DNA from: Xylanibacter caecicola
GTDB taxonomy: Bacteria; Bacteroidota; Bacteroidia; Bacteroidales; Bacteroidaceae
NCBI RefSeq assembly: GCF_013166515.1
Contig: NZ_JABKKJ010000025.1
Location: 1 to 36,831, forward strand
Length of the DNA stretch: 36,831 nt
Direction of reading: 5' to 3'
Part shown: one piece after another, positions 24,729 through 34,300 of the stretch
How positions within the stretch are numbered: position 1 is the stretch's first letter
Layout of the letters: the number at the start of each line of letters is the position of its first letter
Translations under genes and position numbers: made by a program
Notes under the pieces: generated by a model
The model's input: the letters and a program-made list of their open reading frames with translations, nothing else
Database searches by the model: none
Told to the model about the DNA's origin: nothing

Positions 24729-26531
24729 TCAATATCCCGGGTTCTGGTACTCGTCACCGTTGCTCAGACCTTGAAGGAACGGCGTCGGTATGGGACGCAG
24801 GGCATACTCGGGCTCGAAATACTGACCGAGGTCGGGATGCGTAGCGTTGAGATAAGTGTTGTCCTTAAGCATTCCCGTACGCTTGAGGTCGTAGAAGCGT
24901 GTGTGCTCGCCGCAAAGCTCGCGTGCACGCTCGTCCAGAACGTCGCGCAGAGTGGCTGTGCCGCCGAGGGCGTTGGCTCCTGCACGCAGGCGCACCTTAT
25001 TAATATAGCCTGCAGCACTGCCTCCACCGTTAAGGTAGATGTCTGCTTCGGCAGCGATGAGGTAAACCTCCGCCATGCGCATTATCAGCACGCCGTTGAG
25101 GTTACCGTTGCGCATCTTTGCAGCGTTGGCAACATAATAGTTGCTGCTGTTGTGCTTATTGAGCGACGGGTAGAAGTAACGGAAGATGTTTTCCTTGCCG
25201 TTGTAAGTCATGTTGACGTTCTTCGATGCGTCGTTATACACATCTTTATAGTCAACCACGAGGTACGGCACGGTTTTCTTCACAGCCATTTCGGCTGCAT
25301 AGTCTGCATCCTGCGGCATCACGAACTTTATCGCCTTGTCGCCTACTGCCAAGCGCTTGCCTGTGAGCGAACCGTCTTTGTCAAAGTTAGTTACCACATC
25401 CGGTTTCCATATAAACGACTTGTTTGCATTCCATTCCGTTGTGAACGACTTATGGAAGCGCGGGTCGAGCGTGCCGTCGTTCTGCACGTACAGATTAAGA
25501 AGATACTGTGTGGGCATGAAGATACCCTCTATGGCACCATCCCATGTGAGGCATGCTTCCTGAGTCTTCTCGCGTGCGCCGAACTTGCTCAGTGCGCAGA
25601 GGAACTTCTCATCATAGCGGTTCAACTTCCAGTTGCCGAGACTCGAGCCGTGACCATCGCTGCCTGCATACCAACGATGCTTCCACAGTGCCTCTTTGTT
25701 CTCCCAGTTGTTTGCCTCCTTGAACACGTCGTCATAGGTTGCATACATATATGCGCCGTAAGTAGCACCGCCTGCCTCGCAGTCAGCGATAAGAGCCTTT
25801 GCCGTGGTCAGCGCTTCCTGCAGGAACTCGTCCGTACCATACTCGCGCGTCTGCAGACACGCCTTTGCAAGCATACCCATTGCAGACTTCTTCGTGGGCT
25901 GTGTAGTTGTCGCGTCAGTTCCCTTATCGAGCCACAGTGCTGCAAAGCGCAGGTCGGGAAGTATCACCTCTTTATATATAGTGAGCGGATCTGTGCGCGA
26001 TGGTGAGAAGTCCATAGATGTGGCAGGCGCCGTAAGCATCGTCACGCCACCGAACTGCTCGACTGCGTTGAAATAATACACTGCGCGCATGAAACGGGCT
26101 TCTGCCACTTTCACGTTCTTTGCCTCTTCCGTCTTGAACGGTGCGCGGTCTGCCATTGATATGGCGAGGTTGCAGGCACCTATACCGTCGTATATGGCAT
26201 TCCATATATCCTTGGTATATGTGGTGTTGGGCGCCGTACCGGCATAGAACCACAAGTATTGCGTATACTGCGTACCCTCGTTCCCTTTATATGTCCACAG
26301 ATCCGTGTCGCCCTCGGTCAGTTCCATATATCCGTCAGTACCGTAAAGGTAACGTTCCATGCCGAAGTAGACATTGTTCAGCAGTGTCTGATAACCCTCA
26401 AGCGAACTTTCCGCCATTGTGCCCATCGTAAATCCGCCGGGGTTCTCCTCTGACAGCGAGCACGAGTTGAGGGCAAATGCGGCAGCAACCGCAGCTGCCG
26501 ACATAGCCATGTTCTTTATTGTTATTTTCAT
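24729..26531 (-). CDS. SusD/RagB-family surface glycan-binding lipoprotein
   Basis: The 600-residue lipoprotein has lipidation at Cys24 (ALNSC) followed by SLSEEN. The SusD fold is clear: TPR-like helices in the first third (VAEARFMRAVYYFNAVEQFGGV), a conserved MRMAEVYLIAAEADIYLN segment near 480-495, then AAGYINKVRLRAGA, LDERARELCGEHTRFYDLKR and a C-terminal YQNPGY. It forms the lid of the SusC transporter encoded upstream and binds the glycan at the outer surface. The nearby pectin enzyme suggests oligogalacturonides, but binding specificity cannot be read directly. Confidence 0.96.
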   Translation of the reverse strand: MKITIKNMAMSAAAVAAAFALNSCSLSEENPGGFTMGTMAESSLEGYQTLLNNVYFGMERYLYGTDGYMELTEGDTDLWTYKGNEGTQYTQYLWFYAGTAPNTTYTKDIWNAIYDGIGACNLAISMADRAPFKTEEAKNVKVAEARFMRAVYYFNAVEQFGGVTMLTAPATSMDFSPSRTDPLTIYKEVILPDLRFAALWLDKGTDATTTQPTKKSAMGMLAKACLQTREYGTDEFLQEALTTAKALIADCEAGGATYGAYMYATYDDVFKEANNWENKEALWKHRWYAGSDGHGSSLGNWKLNRYDEKFLCALSKFGAREKTQEACLTWDGAIEGIFMPTQYLLNLYVQNDGTLDPRFHKSFTTEWNANKSFIWKPDVVTNFDKDGSLTGKRLAVGDKAIKFVMPQDADYAAEMAVKKTVPYLVVDYKDVYNDASKNVNMTYNGKENIFRYFYPSLNKHNSSNYYVANAAKMRNGNLNGVLIMRMAEVYLIAAEADIYLNGGGSAAGYINKVRLRAGANALGGTATLRDVLDERARELCGEHTRFYDLKRTGMLKDNTYLNATHPDLGQYFEPEYALRPIPTPFLQGLSNGDEYQNPGY

Positions 26532-26580
26532 AGTTGTTTTCTTCTTGTTTATAGTTTTTTATTTAGGTTTTTAGGTTTCA

Positions 26581-26645
26581 GGTCTTAAGGTGATGAATGT
26601 CCTGTTATTAAAAGCGGACATTCTACACCTTACAACCTTAAGACC
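26581..26645 (-). other. Hairpin between susC and susD
   Basis: GGTCTTAAGGT (26581-26591) pairs with ACCTTAAGACC (26635-26645), and AAGGTGATGAATGTCC pairs imperfectly with the segment ending ACACCTT inside it. It begins 17 bases after the susC stop. It could stabilise the susC mRNA or reduce read-through into susD; no strong T-run follows. Confidence 0.55.
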
Positions 26646-26661
26646 TCATAACCTCATAACC

Positions 26662-29600
26662 TTAAAAAGTTATATTCACGCCAAACACAAACTGCTTGTA
26701 TGTCGGGAATGCGTCAGAGCCTCCGGTCTCGGGGTCGGTACCCTTCAGCTTGCTCTCCATACAGTATATGTACGGATTGTATGCAGTGAAGTAGAAGCGG
26801 CACTTCTCCATGAGAGCCTTGCGTGAAATGTTCTTCGGCAGCGTATAGCCGAGGGTTATGTTCTTTATCTTTATGAACGAGCCGTCGTATATGCGTGTGG
26901 CTGTATTACCTATCGTCTGGTCGTCGCCGCTTCCGGGACGCGGATAGTATGCGCCTTGGTTCTCTTCCGTCCAGTAGTCTATGCCCGAAATCTGGTTGGT
27001 CGTTATCGACGACTTGGCATCGTAGTAGCCCAGCAGGTTGCTGTATATCGTCTGACCGAAGCGTGCCATTGCATAGATTGTAAGGTCGAAGTCCTTGTAT
27101 GTGAATGTGTTGTTCAGACCGAGAATCCAGTTAGGATTGGTGTGTCCCAGTATACGGCGGTCGTCCATGCTGTACTTGTGCTTGCCTCCGTCACCGTCTT
27201 TGTCGTTCGTCTCGATCTTCACCCATCCCGGTTTCACACCGTACATGTCAAGTTCTTCCTGCGATGCGTCAGTACCCCATATTCCGGCATACTTGTAGTC
27301 ATAGATAGAGTGTATAGGATTACCCTCGAACAGGTTCTCTGCTATAATGTCGCCCTCAGGCAGCTTTTCTATGCGCTCTTTCTCCCATGCGGCAGTAAGA
27401 GAGGTATTCCATGTAAAGTCCTTTGTCTTGATGTTACGGCTGTTGATTGTAAATTCAAGACCCTTGTTGCTTGTCTTTGCAAGGTTTTCCCACGATTTCA
27501 GAGGCGAACCCCAACCTGTTGCACCACTCGTGATAGGCATTGTGCGTGAGAAAAGCAGACCGCGTGTGGTTGTTGTGAAGTAATCCACAGATGCGTCTAT
27601 GCGTCCGCCGAGTACGGCGATGTCAAGACCGAAGTTCCAGTTATAGGACTTTTCCCAACCCAATGACGGACTGTCGTAGAAACCGGTATACTGTGTAAAC
27701 GGAACATAAGTACCGTTAATCGATATACCACTTGCCGAGTATTTGATAGGAGTTGTCAGCGTACCGTATGCACCAACGCCGCCGGAGTTACCCGTGATAC
27801 CGGCACCTACGCGCAATTTAAGGTTGTCGAGCCAGCTGCGTGTGCTTTCCATGAACGCCTCGTCGCTGATGCGCCATGCCAAGGCACCTGCAGGGAATGA
27901 GTCCCATTTGTTGCCTTCCGAGAAGAACGATACACCGTCCCAACGGTTTGAGAATGTCACGAGATACTTGCCTTTGTAAGAATAGTTGAAGCGTACGGCG
28001 TAAGACATCTTTTGTGTCTGTGCAAACTCAGAGTTTACGTATGGTGAACTCGTGGAGAGCAGGCGCCAGTAGAGCCATGAGTCTATTTCCTGGTTGCTAC
28101 CTTCTGCTTGTGCCGACTCCGAACCGTTCTTCTGCCATGATGTCACACCCGTGAACGACAGGTCGTGGTCCTTGGCAAGAGTTATGTTGTATGAAAGGAT
28201 GTTTTCCCAGTTGTACTTGTAGGTGTCGCCGTATCTCAGCGCAGCATGGGGCGTACCCGCGTATGACGGACGGTTTGCATTGGCGTATGCACCCCAGTAC
28301 AGTCCTGTACGTCCGTGAGACAGTATGGCGTTCATCTGTGAGCGGAACTTCAAGCCTTTCACCGGTGTGAGTTCCAGATATCCTACAGCGTTTATGTATG
28401 TAGAACGGTTGTTGTTTGAATACTGATCCTTGATGAAGTCGCCGAGAGGACTGTACTGGTCCTTGATATACTCACGGTTAAGGGCACCGAATTCATCGCG
28501 CACATCACCAAGCGGGAATGACGTCAGAGACTTCGTGAATGTGTTCTTCACGCCGGTATCCTTAATGCTGTACACAATATTTGTAGATACACCTGCCGTA
28601 GCCCAGTCGAACAGTCGCTGGTCAAGGTTCAGGCGTACGGAATACTTGTCGAGAGTCTCGTTACTGAGCAATCCTTCGTCACGGTTATATACAAGAGATG
28701 TATATACCTTCGTGTTCTCGTTTCCACCCTGTATCGACAGCGAGTATTTCTGTGTAGTGGCTGTGTTGCCGCTTGCCTCGTCCACCCAGTCAATCCATTT
28801 GCCTTCTTCGTAAGCATTGATGTAATCCTCGTTTCCGCCGAAGAGAGACGTGATGTTCTCAGGATAGAAACCGTTCTTGTACTTATATGCCTCGCGATGA
28901 TAGTTAAGCCACTCGTCACCCATCATGCCGTGCTTATATTTAGGTGAGCCGCTCCAGCCGTAATAAGCGTCGAAGTTAATCTTCGTCTTGCCTACGCTTC
29001 CGCGCTTCGTCGTGATGATTACTACACCATTGGCACCGGCCGAACCGTAGATGGCAGTTGCAGAAGCATCTTTCATTACGTCGATGCTCTCGATATCATT
29101 CGGCGAGAGGTCGTCATAACTGCCGGGCAGACCGTCGATAATAAACAACGGACTGTTGCTTCCGTATATGGAACGTGAACCGCGCAGAAGTATGTTAACG
29201 CCCGAACCAACCTGTCCGCTGCCCTTTGTGATATCCATACCTGCTATTTTACCTTGCAGTGCCTCCATTACATTGCTTGTAGGAGCAACGACAATGTCTT
29301 CCGTCTTCATTGTCTGTACCGCACCCGTAAGGTCACGTTTCTTTACCGTACCGTAACCGATAACCACAACCTCGTCAAGACCCGTGTTGTCCGGCTGCAT
29401 CTTCACAGTTACAGACTTGCCGGCTGTTGCCGATACTGTTGATGTCAGATAACCGATGTACGAGAATTCCAGTTCTGCCTTGCCTTTTGAAACAGTCAGG
29501 TTGAAATTTCCGTCCAAGTCAGTCACGGCGGCAATCTGTGTGCCCTTCACAGTAACTGTGACGCCGATCATAGGCTCGCCCGTCTCGTCCACCACCTGTC

Positions 29601-29736
29601 CCGTGATTTTGTTCGACTGGTTTACGCCTTGCGTAACGGCTGCATTGACCGCAATGACCTGTGCCGGGGTAAATACCCAGCAAGCCAAACCAAGCAGTGT
29701 CAAAGCCAAAGTCGAAAATCTTGCATTCTTCTTCAT
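26662..29736 (-). CDS. SusC/RagA-family TonB-dependent outer membrane transporter
   Basis: The 1024-residue product begins with a signal peptide (MKKNARFSTLALTLLGLACW...). A carboxypeptidase-regulatory-like domain (about 42-115; KITGQVVDETGEPMIGVTVTVKG) leads into the TonB box LDEVVVIGYGT (120-130). The plug follows (LLRGSRSIYGSNSPLFIIDGLPG, SATAIYGSAGANGVVIITTKRG), then a long beta-barrel ending in FVFGVNITF. It imports oligosaccharides captured by the SusD partner, using TonB energy. Its first 130 codons are nearly identical to those of the divergent SusC at 31373, in inverted orientation, after which the two differ clearly. Confidence 0.97.
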   Translation of the reverse strand: MKKNARFSTLALTLLGLACWVFTPAQVIAVNAAVTQGVNQSNKITGQVVDETGEPMIGVTVTVKGTQIAAVTDLDGNFNLTVSKGKAELEFSYIGYLTSTVSATAGKSVTVKMQPDNTGLDEVVVIGYGTVKKRDLTGAVQTMKTEDIVVAPTSNVMEALQGKIAGMDITKGSGQVGSGVNILLRGSRSIYGSNSPLFIIDGLPGSYDDLSPNDIESIDVMKDASATAIYGSAGANGVVIITTKRGSVGKTKINFDAYYGWSGSPKYKHGMMGDEWLNYHREAYKYKNGFYPENITSLFGGNEDYINAYEEGKWIDWVDEASGNTATTQKYSLSIQGGNENTKVYTSLVYNRDEGLLSNETLDKYSVRLNLDQRLFDWATAGVSTNIVYSIKDTGVKNTFTKSLTSFPLGDVRDEFGALNREYIKDQYSPLGDFIKDQYSNNNRSTYINAVGYLELTPVKGLKFRSQMNAILSHGRTGLYWGAYANANRPSYAGTPHAALRYGDTYKYNWENILSYNITLAKDHDLSFTGVTSWQKNGSESAQAEGSNQEIDSWLYWRLLSTSSPYVNSEFAQTQKMSYAVRFNYSYKGKYLVTFSNRWDGVSFFSEGNKWDSFPAGALAWRISDEAFMESTRSWLDNLKLRVGAGITGNSGGVGAYGTLTTPIKYSASGISINGTYVPFTQYTGFYDSPSLGWEKSYNWNFGLDIAVLGGRIDASVDYFTTTTRGLLFSRTMPITSGATGWGSPLKSWENLAKTSNKGLEFTINSRNIKTKDFTWNTSLTAAWEKERIEKLPEGDIIAENLFEGNPIHSIYDYKYAGIWGTDASQEELDMYGVKPGWVKIETNDKDGDGGKHKYSMDDRRILGHTNPNWILGLNNTFTYKDFDLTIYAMARFGQTIYSNLLGYYDAKSSITTNQISGIDYWTEENQGAYYPRPGSGDDQTIGNTATRIYDGSFIKIKNITLGYTLPKNISRKALMEKCRFYFTAYNPYIYCMESKLKGTDPETGGSDAFPTYKQFVFGVNITF
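29347..29736 (-). repeat. Inverted copy 1 of the shared susC 5' end
   Basis: This 390-bp segment matches 31373-31762 without gaps; about nine bases in ten agree by my reading, and two blocks of about 80 bp are identical. Similarity also continues about 30 bases upstream of both ATGs. It covers the signal peptide, regulatory-like domain and TonB box only. Confidence 0.9.
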
Positions 29737-29808
29737 TAGTAAATAGATTTAATTATTAAAAGTTGATGTATTCATTTTCCGTAAAATTCATCCTAAGCGA
29801 AGTGTAAC

Positions 29809-29824
29809 TTATCGTGCCCATTAA
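29809..29824. repeat. 16-bp direct repeat, copy 1
   Basis: TTATCGTGCCCATTAA here is repeated exactly at 30950-30965, both inside the divergent susC intergenic region. It shares the TTATCG half with the palindromes at 29835 and 31261. Confidence 0.8.
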
Positions 29825-29834
29825 GGACTATCAT

Positions 29835-29860
29835 GTCACTTATCGCGGCGATAAGGGATA
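29835..29860. promoter_or_regulatory. Palindromic block upstream of minus-strand susC
   Basis: The core CTTATCGCGGCGATAAG (29839-29855) is a perfect 8-bp palindrome about one base. The whole 26-bp block is the exact reverse complement of 31261-31286. It lies about 100 bases upstream of the susC ATG. It is probably an operator or leader hairpin common to both susC genes. Confidence 0.75.
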
Positions 29861-30277
29861 ATGTCTAATTAAAGAAATAATATAAAAAGTCTTGTTAGAA
29901 TAACTGTCGAGAACTGTCAAGACTTGAAACGATATTAAAAATGATTATCCACTTGCCGGGACTTAATACAAATACACCTGTCTTGGATATTTAATCAACT
30001 TTAAAAAGATACGCATGCTTCTGATTTTATCAGAATTCTGTGTTAATAAAAGGTCACATCTTGCAAGGTAACGAAGCACATATTGGAATGTAATTGACGT
30101 AAGTTCGACAATTAATTTATAAATTGTCAATTATTCATTATTTTGAGCTTTTTCCTTTCTTTTTGATTTTTCATAACCCCGAAATACTGCGATGTTCAGA
30201 AAAAAGAAGCTTGTTTTGTGTAAATAACGCCAAAATTCGTGTGCAGATATAATATGTTTGATATCAATGTGTTACAT

Positions 30278-30497
30278 GTAAAAGCGAGAAAATGTGCATC
30301 ATTCGGGATAAGAAAGTTGCCTGATTACTATGCGAAAGTTGCCTGATTACGTTCCAAAAGCAGCCATTTTACCCTGCAAAATGTGGCATTTCAGACCCTA
30401 AAGGCACGTGCTTTACTCCCTTTTGGACGTACTTTTAGCAAAAAACGCACGTTCGTTTATCACAAGACGCATGCCTTTTCATCATTTACGACCGCTC
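30278..30497. repeat. About ten degenerate units with 22-bp period between divergent susC genes
   Basis: Units begin at 30278, 30300, 30322 and every 22 bp to about 30476. Clear examples: GAAAGTTGCCTGATTAC repeats exactly 22 bp apart (30312, 30334), and ATTTTAC, ATTTCAG, GCTTTAC and CTTTTAG begin at 30366, 30388, 30410 and 30432. A T-run in one 11-bp half alternates with an A-run in the next, as at 4191-4278. Confidence 0.75.
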
Positions 30498-30578
30498 TTA
30501 ACAACTTTTAAAACGTAGAACGCGACTTTCAGATGACGGTTTTGAAATGACAAAATGACATGAAAAATTAATTTAACG

Positions 30579-30788
30579 TGAATTCGACGAATTCATATTC
30601 CATATTATATCACAAACCACCCCCCCTGCCCATCCTTTGAAAAAAGAGGGGACACACAGGAAGTTTTATATTAAAAAGGATGCCGGATTATATAAACAGG
30701 CATATTATATATGTATACGGTGTCCGAACTGCGTCCCCTACTTTTCCAAAGGAGGGGCAGGGGTGGTTTGTCTAATTCGTAGAACTCA
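30579..30788. mobile_element. MITE-like inverted-repeat element, about 210 bp
   Basis: Ends GTGAATTCGACGAATT and AATTCGTAGAACTCAC are inverted with 14 of 16 matches. Inner arms (30611-30655 and 30731-30770) pair over roughly 40 bases, including ACAAACCACCCC, CTGCCC, TCCTTTG and GGGGAC. The 75-base centre is A+T-rich. There is no ORF. A clean target duplication was not found. It could be a non-autonomous transposon or a species-specific extragenic palindrome. Confidence 0.6.
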
Positions 30789-30949
30789 CCTTATTTATAT
30801 ATAATGCAATGTGAACGCAATCAAACTTGCTTGGAAGTGCTGAGGCGAAGTTTATCTTATGTAAAGATAATAAAAATGGAATTTAGAACATATACGATAA
30901 AAAAATATTCTATCGTTTGTAATTTTAGACCTTCTTGTCCTTTATTTTT

Positions 30950-30965
30950 TTATCGTGCCCATTAA
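30950..30965. repeat. 16-bp direct repeat, copy 2
   Basis: Exact second copy of TTATCGTGCCCATTAA (see 29809-29824), in the same orientation. It lies about 200 bases before the -7 box of the plus-strand susC. Confidence 0.8.
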
Positions 30966-31162
30966 CAATTGACATTCTGGCATATTAAAATTATCAGCTA
31001 TGAATAATTAAAGGTATATCAGCATAGTAATAATGTCTGTTTTACACTTTAAGTTTTGATATACAACCGTAAAATTTGATATATACTGTAATTTTTTACC
31101 TGTTTTTTACCAATACAGGCACAAAAAGAAGAGATTTTTCTATGTAATATTAAAACTTTTAT

Positions 31163-31170
31163 TATTTTTG
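31163..31170 (+). promoter_or_regulatory. Predicted promoter -7 box of plus-strand susCD
   Basis: TATTTTTG matches TAnnTTTG. The start site would be near 31178, leaving a leader of about 195 nt that contains the palindrome at 31261-31286. No clear -33. Confidence 0.45.
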
Positions 31171-31260
31171 CAAAAGTATTTAAAAGAATATAACATAATC
31201 TATTAGTATTAAAACATCTGAAAAACAATGGGAAACATGCACCTTTTTTATTCTGCTTAG

Positions 31261-31286
31261 TATCCCTTATCGCCGCGATAAGTGAC
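31261..31286. promoter_or_regulatory. Palindromic block upstream of plus-strand susC
   Basis: Exact reverse complement of 29835-29860, so each susC has the same block in the same orientation relative to its own start (core 31266-31282, 90 bases before the ATG). If transcribed it forms a strong short hairpin without a T-run. Confidence 0.75.
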
Positions 31287-31372
31287 ATAATCCGATATAT
31301 TAGCGTGTATGCTTTTTTCCTGTAGAGAAGATTTGACATATCAACAATTTTAATAATAAAATCTATTTACTA

Positions 31373-34300
31373 ATGAAGAAGAATGCAAGATTTTCGACTT
31401 TGGCTTTAACTTTGCTTGGTTTGGCTTGCTGGGCATTCACCCCGGCACAGGTCATGGCGGGCAATGCAGCCGTTACGCAAGGCGTAAACCAGTCGAACAA
31501 AATCACGGGACAGGTGGTGGACGAGACGGGCGAGCCTATGATCGGTGTCACAGTTACCGTGAAGGGCACACAGATTGCCGCCGTGACAGACTTGGACGGA
31601 AATTTCAGCCTTCCGGTGTCAAGTGGTAAGGTAGAACTGGAACTTTCGTACATCGGTTATCAGACGACAAGAACGACTGTAACAGCCGGCAAGTCTGTAA
31701 CTGTGAAGATGCAGCCGGACAACACGGGTCTTGACGAGGTTGTGGTTATCGGTTACGGTACGCAGAAAAAACGTGATTTGACAGGTGCTATCGCATCTGT
31801 GAAGAGTGAGGAAATTACACTTACTCCGGCAACAAATCCCATGCAGGCACTTCAGGGAAGGGTTTCCGGTCTGGATATAACCAAAGAAAGCGGTCAGGCT
31901 GGTGCCGGTGTTAATATCCAATTGCGTGGTAACCGTTCATTACCCCAGAAGAATGATAAAGGTATATACGAGTATAAGACCACTCCGCCATTGTTTATTA
32001 TTGATGGTATGCCCGGTGATTATGCTACACTTAATCCTAACGATATCGAAAGCATCGAAGTGTTGAAAGACGCATCCTCGACAGCCATATATGGTTCGAG
32101 TGGTGCAAACGGTGTCATCCTCATTACTACAAAAGGTGGTAAGGAAGGTAAATTAAGCGTAAACTTCAATGCCTACTATGGTATAAACAGCTGGTCGGAA
32201 ACTCCGGATGTAAGACAGGGCGAGTTATATATGGAAGGACTGCGCCAGGCGCACCGCAATGCCGGAACATATGTGGACGATGCAACGATGTTCCAGTTTA
32301 ATCCTAATTATTATGAAGCCTATAAGAACGGCAAGTTCATTGACTGGACAAAGGAAATTCTTCATACAGGTACGATTCAGAATTACTCTTTGTCGCTGTC
32401 TGGAGGAACGGACAAGATAAAATCGTATGTGTCATTTAACTTCTCTGATGAACAGGGACAGTATAAAGATGACAATTACAAGGTTTATTCTACCAATATT
32501 CGTGTTGACAACAAAGTAAACTCATGGCTTACTGCCGGTATGTCTGTACAGGCATCGTATGTTCATCAGAACAAGCCGTTTGCAAAGATTGAAGATGCAC
32601 AGACCGCAATTCCTTACGGTGACTTGTATGATGAAGACGGAAACTACAACATATATCCTGTTGAGGGTGATGCAAACTATATAAACCTTTTGATAAACAA
32701 CAAGAGCAATTTCCGCAATCAGGGACAGAATGCAAAAATATATGCCAATCCATACATAAAGGTGACTCCTTTCAAGGGCTTTACGTGGGAAAGCCGTGTG
32801 AATGCCACGCTGACATATTCAAAATCCAATTCTTTTACCGGAGCCGGTTCGTACAATTTTATTAAAGACGGTGGAAATGTCACAACGGATACAAAGGCTT
32901 CGATAACACAGAACCGTGCATACAGCTATAAGTGGGAAAATATTTTTACGTACAACTTCACACTGGCAAAGGATCATAGCTTTACAGTAACGGGAGTTAC
33001 GTCGTGGAACCATAACCGGTATGAAAACTCACAAATGACAGGTACGGGAATAACAAACAATGCGTATCTTTGGCATAATCTGGGCAAAGCCGACAAACAT
33101 GAAAACACGTCAAGCTACTCAATGTCCAAAGGCATGGGATATATAGGACGTATAAACTATTCTTTCCTCGGACGTTACTTGGCTTCGGTTTCCGTGCGCT
33201 ATGACGGGTCGTCAAGGCTTGCGGAAGGAAATAAGTGGCAGACATTCCCGGCTTTTGCGCTTGGATGGCGTATCAGCGACGAGAAATTTATGGAAAGTAC
33301 TAAAAACTGGCTTGACAACCTGAAAATCCGTCTCGGATATGGTGAGACGGGAAGTACGGCCAATATCGGTGCTTACAGTTCTACGTCAAAAATCGAGCAG
33401 GGTTATCTTACGCTTGGCGGTGAGAAAATAACTACATATACGTATAGCCAGAATGTGGCAAACAGATCTCTTACATGGGAACGCTCGAAAAACTGGAACT
33501 TCGGTATCGATGCTTCGTTCCTTAACAACCGTATCGATGTTGTCCTTGACCTTTACAACACAAAAACAACAGGTGTTATATGGGACAAGCAACTTCCTGT
33601 GACACTGGGTGCACACACACCTACGGCAGGCGGTCTCTACAGCACATACGTAAACCTTGCCGAGACAAGAAACAAGGGTGTGGAACTTGCTATAAACACA
33701 CGTAACATCAACACGAAGGATTTCAAGTGGAACTCAACTCTTACTTTCTCTTACAATAAAGAAGAGATTACAAAACTCAGCGGTACGACCAACGATCGTG
33801 TAATCCATAATGACAATGTATTTGAGATAGGCTCTGCCCTTAATTCATACTACCATTTCAAGCTTGGCGGTATATGGCAGAAAGGAGAAGAGGCTGACGC
33901 CGCATGTTTCGGCTCGGTTCCAGGATCCATCAAAATCGATGTTCCAGGACTGACACGCCACACAAATGAAGACGGTTCCGTATATTATACAAAGATAGAC
34001 GAAGAAGGTGTAGAGCATATTTATAATGCCCAGAATCCATACGCTGTATCAGCTGCCGACTATCAGGTATTGGGACACAACTCTCCCGACTGGTCACTCG
34101 GATTCCAGAACTCGTTCAGGTATAAGAACTTTGACCTGAGTATTTATATGTACATGCGTTGGGGACAGATGATGAAATATTCAGCACTGACCGATTACGA
34201 TCCTACAGGCAAAGGAAACTATCCGGCATATTTCAACGTATGGTCTGAAGAAAATCCGTCAAACTACTTCCCTGCAATGAATGCAAGCATCACCGATAAA

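Noticed and set aside
24771..26006. 411-codon plus-strand ORF opposite susD
   Set aside because: It is the antisense shadow of SusD, with improbable Cys/His/Val-rich composition.
30278..30497. The 22-bp arrays as CRISPR arrays
   Set aside because: There is no constant repeat with unique spacers, unit sequences drift continuously, the period is too short, and no cas gene is nearby.
31049..31339. 96-codon minus-strand ORF in the susC intergenic region
   Set aside because: It is A+T-rich chance ORF overlapping the predicted promoter and palindrome of the plus-strand susC.
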